Positions 31,742 to 41,133 of a stretch of DNA of 64,000 bases are shown here, one piece after another. The first letter of the stretch is position 1. Each line of letters starts with the position of its first letter. This stretch comes from Cutibacterium namnetense (lineage in GTDB: Bacteria; Actinomycetota; Actinomycetes; Propionibacteriales; Propionibacteriaceae), in NCBI RefSeq assembly GCF_001642025.1, contig NZ_LWHO01000001.1, forward strand, positions 344,573 to 408,572, in the 5' to 3' direction. The translations under genes and the position numbers were made by a program. Below the pieces are notes generated by a model, which was not told the origin of the DNA, did no database searches, and saw only the letters and a list, made by a program, of their open reading frames with translations.

Positions 31742-32950
31742 GTGAGTGATGTGTTGACCGGCGTGTGGGCCGATCTCGTGGGTCAGGAGAAGGCCGTCGG
31801 GGTACTGCGTCGTGCTACCGAGTCCCAGCCGGGGCGCTCCTCTCATGCGATGAGTCACGCGTGGCTTATTACGGGCCCGCCTGGATCGGGTCGGTCGAAT
31901 GCCGCGAAAGCCTTTGCAGCTGCCCTACAGTGCGTCGACCATGGGTGCGGGCAGTGCAACGCCTGTCGAACTGCCTTGTCAGGAGCCCATCCTGACGTCA
32001 CTCTGGTGCGCACGGAGGCACTGTCTATTGGTGTCGACGAGGTGCGTGAATTGGTCCGTCGAGCGGCGATGAATCCGGTCCATGGGCGTCACCAGGTTGT
32101 CGTCGTCGAAGATGCGGACCGCATCACTGAGCGTGGGGCTGACGCCCTACTCAAGGCCATCGAGGAGCCTGCGCCGAAGACCGTCTGGCTGCTGTGTGCC
32201 CCTACTCCTGAGGATGTCATTGTCACGATTAGGTCGAGGTGTCGACGCCTTCACTTGGCTACTCCGCGCGATGAGGCTGTGGCAGATTTACTCGTGCGGC
32301 GCGACGGGATTGCCCCGGAGCTGGCTGCCGAAGCTGCTCGCGCTGGTCAAGGTCACATCGGGCGGGCGCGGCGCCTGGCTAGTGATCAGGAGGCTCGAGC
32401 CCGACGCAGTGCCATTGGTGAGCTTCCTACCCGGTTGCGGAGTCTGGGGGACTGCTTGCAAGCAGCCGAGGACCTCGTTAATCAGGCCAGTGAGGAAGCC
32501 GCAGCCGCTACCGCACAGGTTGATTCGGCCGAGCGGGCCGAGCTGGAGAAAGCTTTGGGATTTGGCTCCTCTGGTGCACGACCGCGCAATGCTCAAGCTG
32601 CTATGCGGGACCTTGAAAAGCAGCAATCCGCGCGATTGAAACGGTTACAGCGTGATGCCCTGGATCGCGTTTTGACGGAGCTGACGGCTTACCATCGTGA
32701 TGTGCTGGCTATCCAAACCGGTGCCGTGCGTCCTGAGGAGGAAAACGCGTTACGAGGTGCTCGCCTTGTCAACGCTGGCTGGTCAGGGGCCCTTCATCGG
32801 GTAGCAGACTCGCACAGTCCTGAGCACACCGTTGCCACGATCGATGCGATTCTTGCGGCGCGCAATAGTCTAGAACGCGGCGTCACCCCGCTGCTGGTGA
32901 TGGAAACTCTCCTTATCGCTATGACGGGAGCGGACCATGCCCGGTGGTGA
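31742..32950 (+). CDS. holB: DNA polymerase III subunit delta'
   Basis: Clamp-loader subunit, 402 residues. AAA+ motifs: modified P-loop TGPPGSGRSNAAKAF (Arg replaces the Walker Lys, as expected for delta'), the zinc site C-X8-C-X2-C-X2-C (CVDHGCGQCNACR), VVVVEDADRITERGADALLKAIEEP for Walker B/sensor 1, and SRC as the arginine-finger motif. The C-terminal collar region matches the roughly 400-residue actinobacterial form. The start is a GTG. Followed by DoxX and PSP1 genes; holB-PSP1 neighbourhood is conserved in many Gram-positives. Confidence 0.95.
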   Translation: MSDVLTGVWADLVGQEKAVGVLRRATESQPGRSSHAMSHAWLITGPPGSGRSNAAKAFAAALQCVDHGCGQCNACRTALSGAHPDVTLVRTEALSIGVDEVRELVRRAAMNPVHGRHQVVVVEDADRITERGADALLKAIEEPAPKTVWLLCAPTPEDVIVTIRSRCRRLHLATPRDEAVADLLVRRDGIAPELAAEAARAGQGHIGRARRLASDQEARARRSAIGELPTRLRSLGDCLQAAEDLVNQASEEAAAATAQVDSAERAELEKALGFGSSGARPRNAQAAMRDLEKQQSARLKRLQRDALDRVLTELTAYHRDVLAIQTGAVRPEEENALRGARLVNAGWSGALHRVADSHSPEHTVATIDAILAARNSLERGVTPLLVMETLLIAMTGADHARW

Positions 32951-33078
32951 AACCGCCTGTCAAGTGACGAAGTGAATAACAGCGGTGTGTTGCGTCGCTG
33001 TGGCAGCGAGTTTCGTGGCACAGTGTGAGTGTGCCGCGCCGTATCCTCGGTGCGGTCCCCAAGTCGTGAGGATTGAGC

Positions 33079-33885
33079 GTGAGCAAGGCGATCAAGAGGA
33101 CTGCAGCGGACTCCACCGACGCCGAGACGACCCGGGTCATCCGGACGGGGGCCTCCCGTGTGGATGCCGATGCCAACCCCACTGAGGTCATCAACCCTAG
33201 TGACTCAGTGGACTCGCAGCGCACCAGCGTCATCGACGACGACGTTTTCCGTCCTGACTCTGAGACGACTCGTGTTGTGGACGATCGCGAGTTCAAGGAG
33301 GAGCGCCGTCGTCGCGAACTAGCTGAGCAGCGTGCCCGTGAGCGCGCCGACCGTCAGGCCATCGAGGCCGAGCGTCAGCGACGCGCTGCCCATGCTGAGC
33401 CTGAGCCGGAGCCGGTTGCTGAACCGGCCCCTATGCGCACCACCGATAAGGCCATGGCGTCGCTGGGTCTGTTCCTGTTCCGCCTCATCGTGGGCGGGGT
33501 TCTTGGGGTTCACGGATTCCAGCACCTCACCCAGCGAGACCTCACCTTGCGCGCGGTACAAACCCTTCCGTTGCCCAGCGGATACGCCCAGACCGGCGTG
33601 TGGGTGCTGGGCATCTGCGAGTGCGTTGCCGCAGTGTGCATCATTCTTGGCCTGTTTACCCGTGTCGCGGGAGCCGGCGTCATCGCGATCACGGTGCTGG
33701 CGTTGGCCTTCATCTTCTGGGGCAGTTTCGCCATCTTCAAGACGATGGGCTTCAAGGGTGAGCTGGAGCTACTGCTGGCTGGTTGCGGTGCGCTGTTGCT
33801 CTTCCTGGGTGCCGGCGGGTGGTCCATTGACGCCGCCTATCGGCACAGCCGTGCTGCTGCTAAGGCAGAGGAGGTCGGCTACTGA
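33079..33885 (+). CDS. DoxX-family membrane protein with charged N-terminal extension
   Basis: A 268-residue protein. The first 130 residues are hydrophilic: Asp/Thr-rich repeats of T-T-R-V-[IV] (AETTRVIRTG, SETTRVVDD), then an Arg/Glu helix (KEERRRRELAEQRARERADRQ). The C-terminal half is a four-helix DoxX domain (LFLFRLIVGGVLGVHGFQHL; VLGICECVAAVCIILGLF; GAGVIAITVLALAFIFWG). GTG 33079 is chosen for its GAGGA eight bases upstream over TTG 33073. The T-T-R-V repeats resemble phosphorylatable Thr motifs of Ser/Thr-kinase targets, an inference. It overlaps the PSP1 gene. Confidence 0.8.
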   Translation: MSKAIKRTAADSTDAETTRVIRTGASRVDADANPTEVINPSDSVDSQRTSVIDDDVFRPDSETTRVVDDREFKEERRRRELAEQRARERADRQAIEAERQRRAAHAEPEPEPVAEPAPMRTTDKAMASLGLFLFRLIVGGVLGVHGFQHLTQRDLTLRAVQTLPLPSGYAQTGVWVLGICECVAAVCIILGLFTRVAGAGVIAITVLALAFIFWGSFAIFKTMGFKGELELLLAGCGALLLFLGAGGWSIDAAYRHSRAAAKAEEVGY

Positions 33886-34622
33886 GCCGAGTCGCAGCGG
33901 TCGCCTTCCGCGAATACGGTCAACTTTTCCACCTCGACGTCGGGGCTCTCGACGTCGAGGTGGGTTCGTGGTTGTTATATCCCACCCCGGATGGGCCACT
34001 GGTGTGCCGGTGTGTGTGGGGCCCTGAAGAGGTTGATCTCGACGGGAAGTTACCGACGTGCCCTGGGGTAGCTGACGATGCTGCAGTTGCTGCTGCAGCG
34101 CGTGATCGACGCAACCGAGCCGAGATCTTGGAGACTGCCCGGCGCACTGTTGAGGATCTGGGCGTCGACATGGAGGTCTTGGCGGTCGACCTCGTCGAGT
34201 CCGATGGCGGCCGTGTCATCGCGGTGTATTTTCGCGCCCCACACCGAGTGGAGTTTGCGACCATCGTTGGCCCCCTTGCTGGGCGGCTACACGCCAGAAT
34301 TGATCTGCGTCAGCTTCGCGGTCGCGATACGGCTAGGGTCGTCGGTGGAGTCGGGGTGTGCGGTCGTTCGTTGTGCTGTTCGACCTTCCTGCCCGAGCGG
34401 TTGACGGTGCCAAATCGTCTTGTCAATGAGCAAGGAATGGCCTCTAACCCCTTGGTCGTGACCGGGGCATGCGGCAAACTCATGTGTTGCCTGCGTTACG
34501 AGTCGCCTTATTACGCTGATTTTGAGGCTGCCCTCGGAGAGGCCCGCGTCCCGGATGGTTCGGGATGTCCGCTGGTGTCGGCGTGTTCTCGCAGGCGGCA
34601 CCAGGAACATAAGGACGCCTGA
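33882..34622 (+). CDS. PSP1/YaaT-family protein, apparent CTG start
   Basis: A 246-residue cytosolic protein of the PSP1 (YaaT) family, which in Bacillus belongs to the RNase Y specificity (Y-)complex. The Cys-rich core CGRSLCCSTFLP and CGKLMCCLRYE is diagnostic. The conserved N-terminus (SRVAAVAFREYGQLFHLD) begins directly after a CTG at 33882 that overlaps the DoxX stop (CTGA) and has AGGAGG seven bases upstream; a TAA lies in frame at 33861, and the first canonical start (GTG 33960) would remove the conserved first strand. I therefore propose CTG initiation. It follows holB closely, as in Bacillus. Confidence 0.85.
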   Translation: MSRVAAVAFREYGQLFHLDVGALDVEVGSWLLYPTPDGPLVCRCVWGPEEVDLDGKLPTCPGVADDAAVAAAARDRRNRAEILETARRTVEDLGVDMEVLAVDLVESDGGRVIAVYFRAPHRVEFATIVGPLAGRLHARIDLRQLRGRDTARVVGGVGVCGRSLCCSTFLPERLTVPNRLVNEQGMASNPLVVTGACGKLMCCLRYESPYYADFEAALGEARVPDGSGCPLVSACSRRRHQEHKDA

Positions 34623-34639
34623 CCCCCAGGAGGAGCTCA

Positions 34640-36319
34640 ATGACACGACGCGATTCGCGACGACGCATGATTGCGGCGGCTTTGGTGGCCAGTTCCCTGT
34701 TCACTGTTACCGCATGTACCTCTAAGGAGTCTGGGTCTACCCAGTCGGCCTCGACGGGTCGGCAGTCAGGGGATCGGTCGAGTGCCTCGCCGTCAGTGAC
34801 AGCCTCGGTCACACCAGCTGTGGGTAAGGTCGACGCCAATCCGCCGGTAGCCTCTTTTAACCCGAAGGCACACGCCCTTATGGAAGGCCCGGAGAGCCCC
34901 GATCGGCAGACCATGCACCCAGCCGGAGGCGACAAAATTTTCGGCAAGGCACCTGCTGGTAAAGGAATGAAGCGGTACCTGTCGCGCAAGATTTCCTGGC
35001 ACAGCTGTGGAAAGTTCCAGTGCGCAGATATTCCGGTGCCGTTGGACTGGGATGACCCGGACGGCCCAGCAATTACGTTGGCGCTCAAGCGCAAACCGGC
35101 TGAGGGTGCTGCCAAGGCGACCCTCTTCGTTAATCCCGGCGGCCCGGGTGGTTCCGGCCAGGAAATGGTGAATTCCTTCCAGTCATCGGCTTTCCCTAAC
35201 CATGACGTCATTGGGTGGGATTTACGCGGTACGGGGGCGTCGACTCACGTCGATTGCGGCCCGGCAAAAGCGATGGATGACCTGTTCAACCTGGATGCCT
35301 CCCCTGACAACGAGGCTGAGTGGAATGCGCTTGTCCACGGTGCTAGGAACTTTGCGCAAAGTTGTCGAGCACACTCGGGGCAGCTGTTGGACCACGTCTC
35401 GACGATCGACACCGCTCGTGACCTCGACTACTTGAGGTATCTGGTGGGGGATAGGAAGCTTGATTATCTCGGCATTTCGTATGGCACCTTCCTCGGTGCT
35501 ACCTACGCCGAGTTGTACCCAGGCCGCGTCGGACACATGGTGCTGGACTCGACGGTGAACATCACGAATCACGACACCGTCAGCCAAATTGTTGGATTCG
35601 ATCGAGCTTTTGGTGATTTTGCGAAGTGGTGTGCCAAACAAGGGAAACGCTGCGCTTTGGGAACAAGCGAGGCTGAGGTTCGTAAAGCGACATTGAACTT
35701 CTTGGACCGTCTCGATGCTCATCCCATGAAGGTTAAGGACCGAGAACTGACGCAGAGCCTGGCGGGCACCGGGATCGCCTTGTTCCTGTATTCGGGTAAG
35801 GAGGCCTATTCGTACCTGCTCGTTTCCCTCGTTGGGGCCATGAAGAATCGTGATGCCAGCTACCTTTTGACGGCCTCTGATCTCCTCAATGGACGTGGCA
35901 AAGACGGTAAATGGGAGACGATCGCTTCGGCTTTCCCCGCGATCTCGTGTCTCGACCAGGCTGATTTTGGTCTGAAGCACGCGCGTCAGAAGTGGCCCAA
36001 GGAGGTAGCGAAGGCCCCGACATTGGGTAAAGCACTGGGTGAGACGCCAACCTGTGAGGTATGGACGGCTCACCCGGCCCCCCAGTTGTACCTGACTGCT
36101 CAGGGAGCAGCGCCAATCCTGGTGTTGGGAGCTACCGGTGATCCTGCGACCCCTTATGAGCAGGCCAAGTGGATGGCTGATCAGCTTAAGTCCGGTGTGT
36201 TGCTGACGTGGCGAGGATCCGGTCATTCCGCGTGGGAGCTGGGTAACCAATGCGTGAAGAAGGCTGTTGAGGGGTACGTCAACGACGGAAAGACCCCCAA
36301 GGGCAACACGGTGTGTTGA
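34640..36319 (+). CDS. TAP-like alpha/beta-hydrolase lipoprotein
   Basis: Secreted, lipid-anchored peptidase, 559 residues, similar to Streptomyces tripeptidyl aminopeptidase/SlpD/SlpE. A signal peptide with lipobox V-T-A-C (near residue 29) is followed by a Ser/Thr-rich linker. The catalytic fold has the oxyanion segment FVNPGGPGGSGQEM, the nucleophile elbow G-I-S-Y-G (Ser about 280), and a C-terminal TAP-like domain with Asp in VLGATGDPATPYEQA and His in WRGSGHSAW. Excellent Shine-Dalgarno (AGGAGGA). Likely trims peptides outside the cell. Confidence 0.9.
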   Translation: MTRRDSRRRMIAAALVASSLFTVTACTSKESGSTQSASTGRQSGDRSSASPSVTASVTPAVGKVDANPPVASFNPKAHALMEGPESPDRQTMHPAGGDKIFGKAPAGKGMKRYLSRKISWHSCGKFQCADIPVPLDWDDPDGPAITLALKRKPAEGAAKATLFVNPGGPGGSGQEMVNSFQSSAFPNHDVIGWDLRGTGASTHVDCGPAKAMDDLFNLDASPDNEAEWNALVHGARNFAQSCRAHSGQLLDHVSTIDTARDLDYLRYLVGDRKLDYLGISYGTFLGATYAELYPGRVGHMVLDSTVNITNHDTVSQIVGFDRAFGDFAKWCAKQGKRCALGTSEAEVRKATLNFLDRLDAHPMKVKDRELTQSLAGTGIALFLYSGKEAYSYLLVSLVGAMKNRDASYLLTASDLLNGRGKDGKWETIASAFPAISCLDQADFGLKHARQKWPKEVAKAPTLGKALGETPTCEVWTAHPAPQLYLTAQGAAPILVLGATGDPATPYEQAKWMADQLKSGVLLTWRGSGHSAWELGNQCVKKAVEGYVNDGKTPKGNTVC

Positions 36320-36428
36320 TACGCCGTTACCTGACCTATTTTGAGCGACGTGCCGAGGATAAACGTGCGCGATCGTCGGGAGGTTTGGGAAGCGTCGTTA
36401 CCCTTGTTTTCGTGAGGAGGGATCGCTC

Positions 36429-36761
36429 ATGACCTTGGGCCAGCGCCACGTCATCGGCATTGTGGTGCGCGTTGTGGGCCTTGCCCTGCTCGCGGGCATT
36501 TTGCTCGCGCTGGAGTGGGCGTGGCGTTCACATGCGTGGAACGATCTCAAAGCTGTAGACGGGCGGTGCGTCCTGGTGGGCGCGAGAGTTGACGATGGGC
36601 GTATTCGGACGGTGGGGTGCCGCCAGAACGGTGCCCGGTACGTTAAAGACGTTGTCAGGCCTTCGTCGCAGTGTCCTCAGGGGCTGACCCGGGTGTCGGT
36701 ACGCCACGAGTTGAGCCACGATACGGGGTACGTCGGGGCCCTGTGCGTGCGCAATCCTTAA
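36429..36761 (+). CDS. small membrane-anchored protein, LppU-like
   Basis: A 110-residue protein with GAGGAGG upstream of the ATG. One N-terminal transmembrane helix (IVVRVVGLALLAGILLALEWAW) is followed by an extracytoplasmic domain with four Cys: GRCVLVG, RTVGCRQNGARYVKDVV, SSQCPQGLTRVSV and GALCVRNP. The spacing (C-V ... V-x-C ... A-x-Y-x-V ... C-P) resembles the septum-associated/LppU-type small disulfide domain of actinobacteria. Function unknown. Confidence 0.65.
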   Translation: MTLGQRHVIGIVVRVVGLALLAGILLALEWAWRSHAWNDLKAVDGRCVLVGARVDDGRIRTVGCRQNGARYVKDVVRPSSQCPQGLTRVSVRHELSHDTGYVGALCVRNP

Positions 36762-36796
36762 TTGCATCCCCCTCCCGCAAAAGTCCCAGAACCCGG

Positions 36797-38479
36797 CTAG
36801 GACAGTATCGCTCGACGCAGCACGTCTAATGGCAGAGCTCCCATCCGCAGCGCCGTGGTGTGGAACTCTTTAAGATCGAAGTTTGGATCCTTAGCCTTCG
36901 CGGCCTGGCGCAGTTCCAGCCAGGTGCGTTCACCGAGCTTGTAGGACGGTGCCTGTCCGGGCCAGCCGAAGTAGCGGTTGACTTCGTAGCGGGCAGATCC
37001 CTCGTCCATAGCGACGTGGTTGTTGAAGAACGTCCAGGCCTTGTCCCAGTCCCACTCGCCGCCACCGACCTCTTCAGGGGCAGTGAACTGGCAGTGCAGT
37101 CCAATGTCGAGGACGACGCGGGCGGCACGCATGGACTGCCCGTCGAGCAGGCCCATGAAGTGGCCGGGATCATTCATGTAGCCGAGGCCGGCCATCAGCC
37201 ATTCAGCGTAGAGAGCCCAGCCCTCGCCGTAACCTGACGTCCAGTAGTTGCGTCGCCACGAGTTGAGCTCGTTACGAGCTGCGATGGCCGACGACGTCTG
37301 CAGGTGGTGGCCCGGAACGCCCTCGTGGTAGACGGTGGTCAGCTCACGCCACGTGGTGAAAGTGTCGACTCCTTCAGGCACCGACCACCACATCCGGCCA
37401 GGACGGGAGAAGTCGTCAGAAGGCGGGGTGTAGTAGACGCCGCCGTCATGGGTGGGAGCAATCATGCCCTCGATGCGACGGGCTTGGGTGGGGACCTCGA
37501 AGTGGGTGCCATCCAGGGAGGAGATGGCTTCGTCCGCGCGCTCCTGCATCCAGGCTTTGAGGGCTGCAGTGCCAGTGATCTGGTAGGCGGGATCGGCGTC
37601 GAGGATGGACATGGCCTCCTTGACGCTCGCTCCTGGGCGGATGCGTTCAGCTGTTTCGCGCTGCAGCTGTTCTATGCGGGCGAGCTCCTGTTTGCCCCAC
37701 TCGTAGGTCTCGGCGAGGTCGACGGTGGTGCCGACGAACTGGCGGGACGCCAGTCGGTAGCGGTCGATGCCGACGGCGTCGGTTTCGGTAGCTAGCGGGG
37801 CAATCTCGCAGGAGAGGGTTTCGGCGGTGCGGCGGAAGTTCGCCTTGGCCGCGTCGATACCTTCAGCGAGTGCGGTCTGCACAGAGTCGGGTAGCTGACG
37901 GGATGTGGTTCGTTTGAGGTAGTCATCGAAGAATCCACCGTCGGAGGTCCATGCGGTGATCTGCTCGACGAGGAGGTTGACCTGGCGGACAGCTGGCGGG
38001 GTTCCGGCGTCGACGGCGGCGCGCTGGCTCTCCAGCCAGCCGTCCAGCGCCGGGCCGGTGGCATGAAGGCGACGTGCGACCGTCGAGACCTGGTCGGGAG
38101 TCTCGGTTGGCATGGCGTCGTAGACCTCACGGATCGTGTGGATTCCCGACGCGATGCCGTTGAGAGAAAGGAGATCGTAGCCCTTGTCGTGACTTTCTGC
38201 GTCTAAACCCAGGCTGGCGCGCATCGCCGAGACGGTGACCCGATCAGTGTCGTCGGCGGGCATGGCCTGGTCGAGTCGGTCGAGGGTGTCCATGGTGAGA
38301 CGGTATTGGGCATCCAGCCCGGCAGGGGACAAATCGTCGTATTCGTCCTGGTTAAGATCCAGGCCGAGCGCGGTAGCGAGCGTAGGGCTGGACGCCACCA
38401 TGGCATCCCAGTGGTGGTCGGCAACCTCGTCGACCTCTGATCCCATCTGATGGGCGGTATGTGCGTTGTCGTTGGTCAC
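36797..38479 (-). CDS. DUF885 family protein (putative zinc peptidase)
   Basis: A 560-residue cytosolic protein of the DUF885 family. The signature Y-H-E-G-V-P-G-H-H (H385, E386; HExxH-like with an insertion) followed by GYGEGWALYAEWLM and the downstream R-A-A-R-V-V-L-D-I-G-L-H resembles the metal site of M3/M32-like metallopeptidases. No signal peptide. The start is a GTG with a weak ribosome site; a downstream Met is possible. It is monocistronic and its 5' end faces the tRNA-Thr gene. Confidence 0.82.
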   Translation of the reverse strand: MTNDNAHTAHQMGSEVDEVADHHWDAMVASSPTLATALGLDLNQDEYDDLSPAGLDAQYRLTMDTLDRLDQAMPADDTDRVTVSAMRASLGLDAESHDKGYDLLSLNGIASGIHTIREVYDAMPTETPDQVSTVARRLHATGPALDGWLESQRAAVDAGTPPAVRQVNLLVEQITAWTSDGGFFDDYLKRTTSRQLPDSVQTALAEGIDAAKANFRRTAETLSCEIAPLATETDAVGIDRYRLASRQFVGTTVDLAETYEWGKQELARIEQLQRETAERIRPGASVKEAMSILDADPAYQITGTAALKAWMQERADEAISSLDGTHFEVPTQARRIEGMIAPTHDGGVYYTPPSDDFSRPGRMWWSVPEGVDTFTTWRELTTVYHEGVPGHHLQTSSAIAARNELNSWRRNYWTSGYGEGWALYAEWLMAGLGYMNDPGHFMGLLDGQSMRAARVVLDIGLHCQFTAPEEVGGGEWDWDKAWTFFNNHVAMDEGSARYEVNRYFGWPGQAPSYKLGERTWLELRQAAKAKDPNFDLKEFHTTALRMGALPLDVLRRAILS

Positions 38480-38602
38480 ACAAAGACGCTATCGCGAGCC
38501 GACGACGAGTGTGAGGCGTGTGGTGTTCCACCAAGAAGTGTGTTGGTTTCGTGAAGTGGTAGTTGTGCCGGTATAGTTGCTCCGGCCTGCTGCGGCAGGC
38601 GT

Positions 38603-38678
38603 GCCAACTTAGCTCAGTCGGTAGAGCGACGCTCTCGTAAAGCGTAGGTCACGGGTTCGATTCCCGTAGTTGGCTCCA
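38603..38678 (+). tRNA. tRNA-Thr (anticodon CGT)
   Basis: Acceptor arms GCCAACT and AGTTGGC pair perfectly; D-arm GCTCAGTCGGTAGAGC, anticodon stem ACGCT/AGCGT with loop CTCGTAA (anticodon CGT at 38636-38638), and T-arm CGGGTTCGATTCCCG are all intact. Discriminator T and encoded CCA follow. It reads ACG, a common Thr codon in this genome. Confidence 0.97.
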
Positions 38679-38701
38679 GAGCGGGTCCGACAACTGTTCC
38701 C

Positions 38702-39475
38702 CTATTCCTCTGGATTCTGTGGATTTTCGGTGTCTCTTTTCTGAACGTCCTGACGTGCACCCAGTTTTTCTGCACGCCGTGCGGCCCGAACGCGCAACAA
38801 CTTTTGCACTTGGGAGGACGACAACTGCAAGGTCCATTCTGAGTTCTGGGGTAGCACCCATCGGCGGTGATGCGCCAAAGCTGTGAACCCTAGCCCGACC
38901 AGGGTCGCGAGCACCATCCCAAAGGATCCGTAACCGCACTTTTGTGCCACCACCATGACGACGGCTGAGGCCAACGCCGGAGTGGCATAGAGGTGGTTGC
39001 CACCGAAGACTTGCGGCACGTTCCCAGCGCAGACGTCACGAATCATTCCGCCACCGACGGCTGTCATGAGCCCCAGTAACAGGGCCGGCATGATGCCGAA
39101 GCCCGCAGTCAGGGTTTTGAGCGCCCCGGTAGCTGCCCAACATCCCAGCACCATGCCGTCAGCGAGGATGAGCGCGATGCGCCAGGGGCGGGATTCCAGC
39201 TTCCACAGCATCGCCACGCCAGCTCCAACTAGAGCGACTGTCAGGTAGCGAGGATCGGTGAGAGCTACTGGGGGAGCAGCTCCTAACAGGATGTCGCGAA
39301 CCATTCCGCCGCCCAGAGCACTAGTAATTGCTAAGACGCAGAAACCTACAGCGTCGAAACGCTTAATACGGGCCAGCCGACCTCCCAGCACTCCGTTGAG
39401 GAGTACACCGGTGAGGTCGATGGCGCGAAAGATTTCGGGTAGGCAGGCGTTGAACTGGGAAAGCATCGCTGACAA
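38702..39475 (-). CDS. TRIC-type cation channel (YadS/UPF0126)
   Basis: Membrane protein of 257 residues with two repeated three-helix units, each containing the family's glycine motif: ALGGGMVRDILLG and AVGGGMIRDVCAG. About seven hydrophobic helices are seen, then a hydrophilic charged tail (LRVRAARRAEKLGARQD). Prokaryotic TRIC proteins form homotrimeric cation channels. It ends only 23 bases from the tRNA gene, convergent with it. Confidence 0.9.
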   Translation of the reverse strand: MSAMLSQFNACLPEIFRAIDLTGVLLNGVLGGRLARIKRFDAVGFCVLAITSALGGGMVRDILLGAAPPVALTDPRYLTVALVGAGVAMLWKLESRPWRIALILADGMVLGCWAATGALKTLTAGFGIMPALLLGLMTAVGGGMIRDVCAGNVPQVFGGNHLYATPALASAVVMVVAQKCGYGSFGMVLATLVGLGFTALAHHRRWVLPQNSEWTLQLSSSQVQKLLRVRAARRAEKLGARQDVQKRDTENPQNPEE

Positions 39476-39658
39476 GGTACCGTAGCGGTCCGCTCAAACC
39501 CGACTTGCGACCGCTCGTCCGAAGGGGTCGAACTTGCCGATCGGGCAGGGCCGACGCTCAGCCCGTCATCCACGCCAGGTACGATCAACTCACCACGATT
39601 CATCGGTTACGGTCCGGCGATACGGTTCGGTCCGTCCAGCGGAATTGCAAGGGGACGC

Positions 39659-41008
39659 ATGTACGACAGCATCATCATTGGCGCGGGTCTAGCCGGACTC
39701 ACGGCTGCTGAAGAGCTCGCATCCGCAGGACACTCGGTGGTGGTCCTGGAAGCTCGAGCTCGGGTAGGCGGTCGGTTGGAGAACGCCGAGTTGTCCGACG
39801 GACAGGTCGTTGAACTGGGGGGCCAGTGGGTTGGAGAAGGGCATGAGGAACTTCGCTCTCTCCTTTCCTCACAGGGGCTGGAACTAGTTGATTCCACTGA
39901 CGGTGACGTCGTCGTCAAGGCCAGGGGCAGGGTCTCGCACGTGACGAATTCGTCCGGGCCGTCGGCTCATTCTCTCAGCCCCTTCGAATTGGCCGACCTC
40001 GGTCAAGGGCTGCTGAGGTTCCGTCGTCTGGCTGATCGTGTTGCCAATAACAAGGGCTGGGCGGCTGCTAATGCTACTTGGCTGAGCCAGTCGCTGAACC
40101 AGTGGACAGTCTCGAACGTTCGTACCGACGCTGGTCGCGGCTACATCATGGACCTCTTCGGTCGAGCCTTTGGTGTCTCTCCCGATGACACCACCCTTGT
40201 TGACGGTTTGGCTAAGGCCAACGCCGGTGTGGACTTGGAGTCTTTCGTCGCCGTCAACGGCGGGCTCAAGCAGCAGCGCGTCAAGGGCGGGGTTGCTCAG
40301 GTTGCCTGCAATCTCGCCGAGCGTCTCGGTGACGATCTTAAACTTTCTAGCCCGGTCCGATCCGTTCATAGTGACGACGATGGCGTCACCGTCACCACTG
40401 TCGACGGCACGGCCTACCAGGGGCGTAGCGTCATCGTCACCGTGCCGCCACGGCTGCTTAAGGGCATTAATTTTGAGCCAGCGTTGCCTGCCGAGCGCCT
40501 CGAGTTGGCCGACAAGGTGCCGGCCGGCAATGTCATCAAGGCCTACCTGGTCTACGACAGCCCGTGGTGGCGAACTTCTGGTGCTTCCGGCCAGATGGGT
40601 GCTGACGAGGGCGCTGTCCGCGTCGTTTTCGATACGTCTGACGACGAGACCGGCAAGGGCATCCTGATGGGCTTCTTCGAAGGCACCGAGGCTTCCAGCT
40701 ACGGGAAGCTTTCGGTCGGCCTGCGTCAACGCGCTTTCGAAGAGGTCGTCGAGTCGGCCTTCGGTAAGGCCCCTAACTCGCCGATCGAGTACCTTGACCG
40801 CGACTGGCTCGCTGAGCCCTATACCGGCGGGTGCCACGGAGCCCACTTCGCTCCCAGCCTATGGACGACCACGGGGCCGATCCTTGCCGAGCCGCTGGGG
40901 CGGGTACTTTTCGCCGGAGCTGAATACGCCTCTTCCTTCAACGGCTATATGGAGGGTGCGCTGCGCGCTGGTGCTCGTGCTGCTCAGGAGGCCGTCGACC
41001 TTTTGTGA
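39659..41008 (+). CDS. flavin-containing amine oxidase
   Basis: FAD-dependent oxidoreductase of the monoamine oxidase type, 449 residues, cytosolic. The dinucleotide-binding motif is IIIGAGLAGLTAAEEL with E in VVVLEARARVGGR (GG-doublet), a substrate-proximal V-E-L-G-G-Q-W-V, the second FAD segment VIVTVPPRLL, and the C-terminal FAD motif LFAGAEYASSFNGYMEGALRAG. Substrate not predictable (amine, polyamine or porphyrin-like). It has a GGGGA upstream of the ATG and appears monocistronic. Confidence 0.88.
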   Translation: MYDSIIIGAGLAGLTAAEELASAGHSVVVLEARARVGGRLENAELSDGQVVELGGQWVGEGHEELRSLLSSQGLELVDSTDGDVVVKARGRVSHVTNSSGPSAHSLSPFELADLGQGLLRFRRLADRVANNKGWAAANATWLSQSLNQWTVSNVRTDAGRGYIMDLFGRAFGVSPDDTTLVDGLAKANAGVDLESFVAVNGGLKQQRVKGGVAQVACNLAERLGDDLKLSSPVRSVHSDDDGVTVTTVDGTAYQGRSVIVTVPPRLLKGINFEPALPAERLELADKVPAGNVIKAYLVYDSPWWRTSGASGQMGADEGAVRVVFDTSDDETGKGILMGFFEGTEASSYGKLSVGLRQRAFEEVVESAFGKAPNSPIEYLDRDWLAEPYTGGCHGAHFAPSLWTTTGPILAEPLGRVLFAGAEYASSFNGYMEGALRAGARAAQEAVDLL

Positions 41009-41133
41009 GTCGGCTCGCAACTCAAAGACCAGGCCACTGATCTCTGCGGCGAATCGCGCCACAGGGGTAGCGGCAATGTGACAGGGCGAAGGATGCCCTA
41101 TCCTTGAGCAGCCACTCATGGACGGAGATGAGA

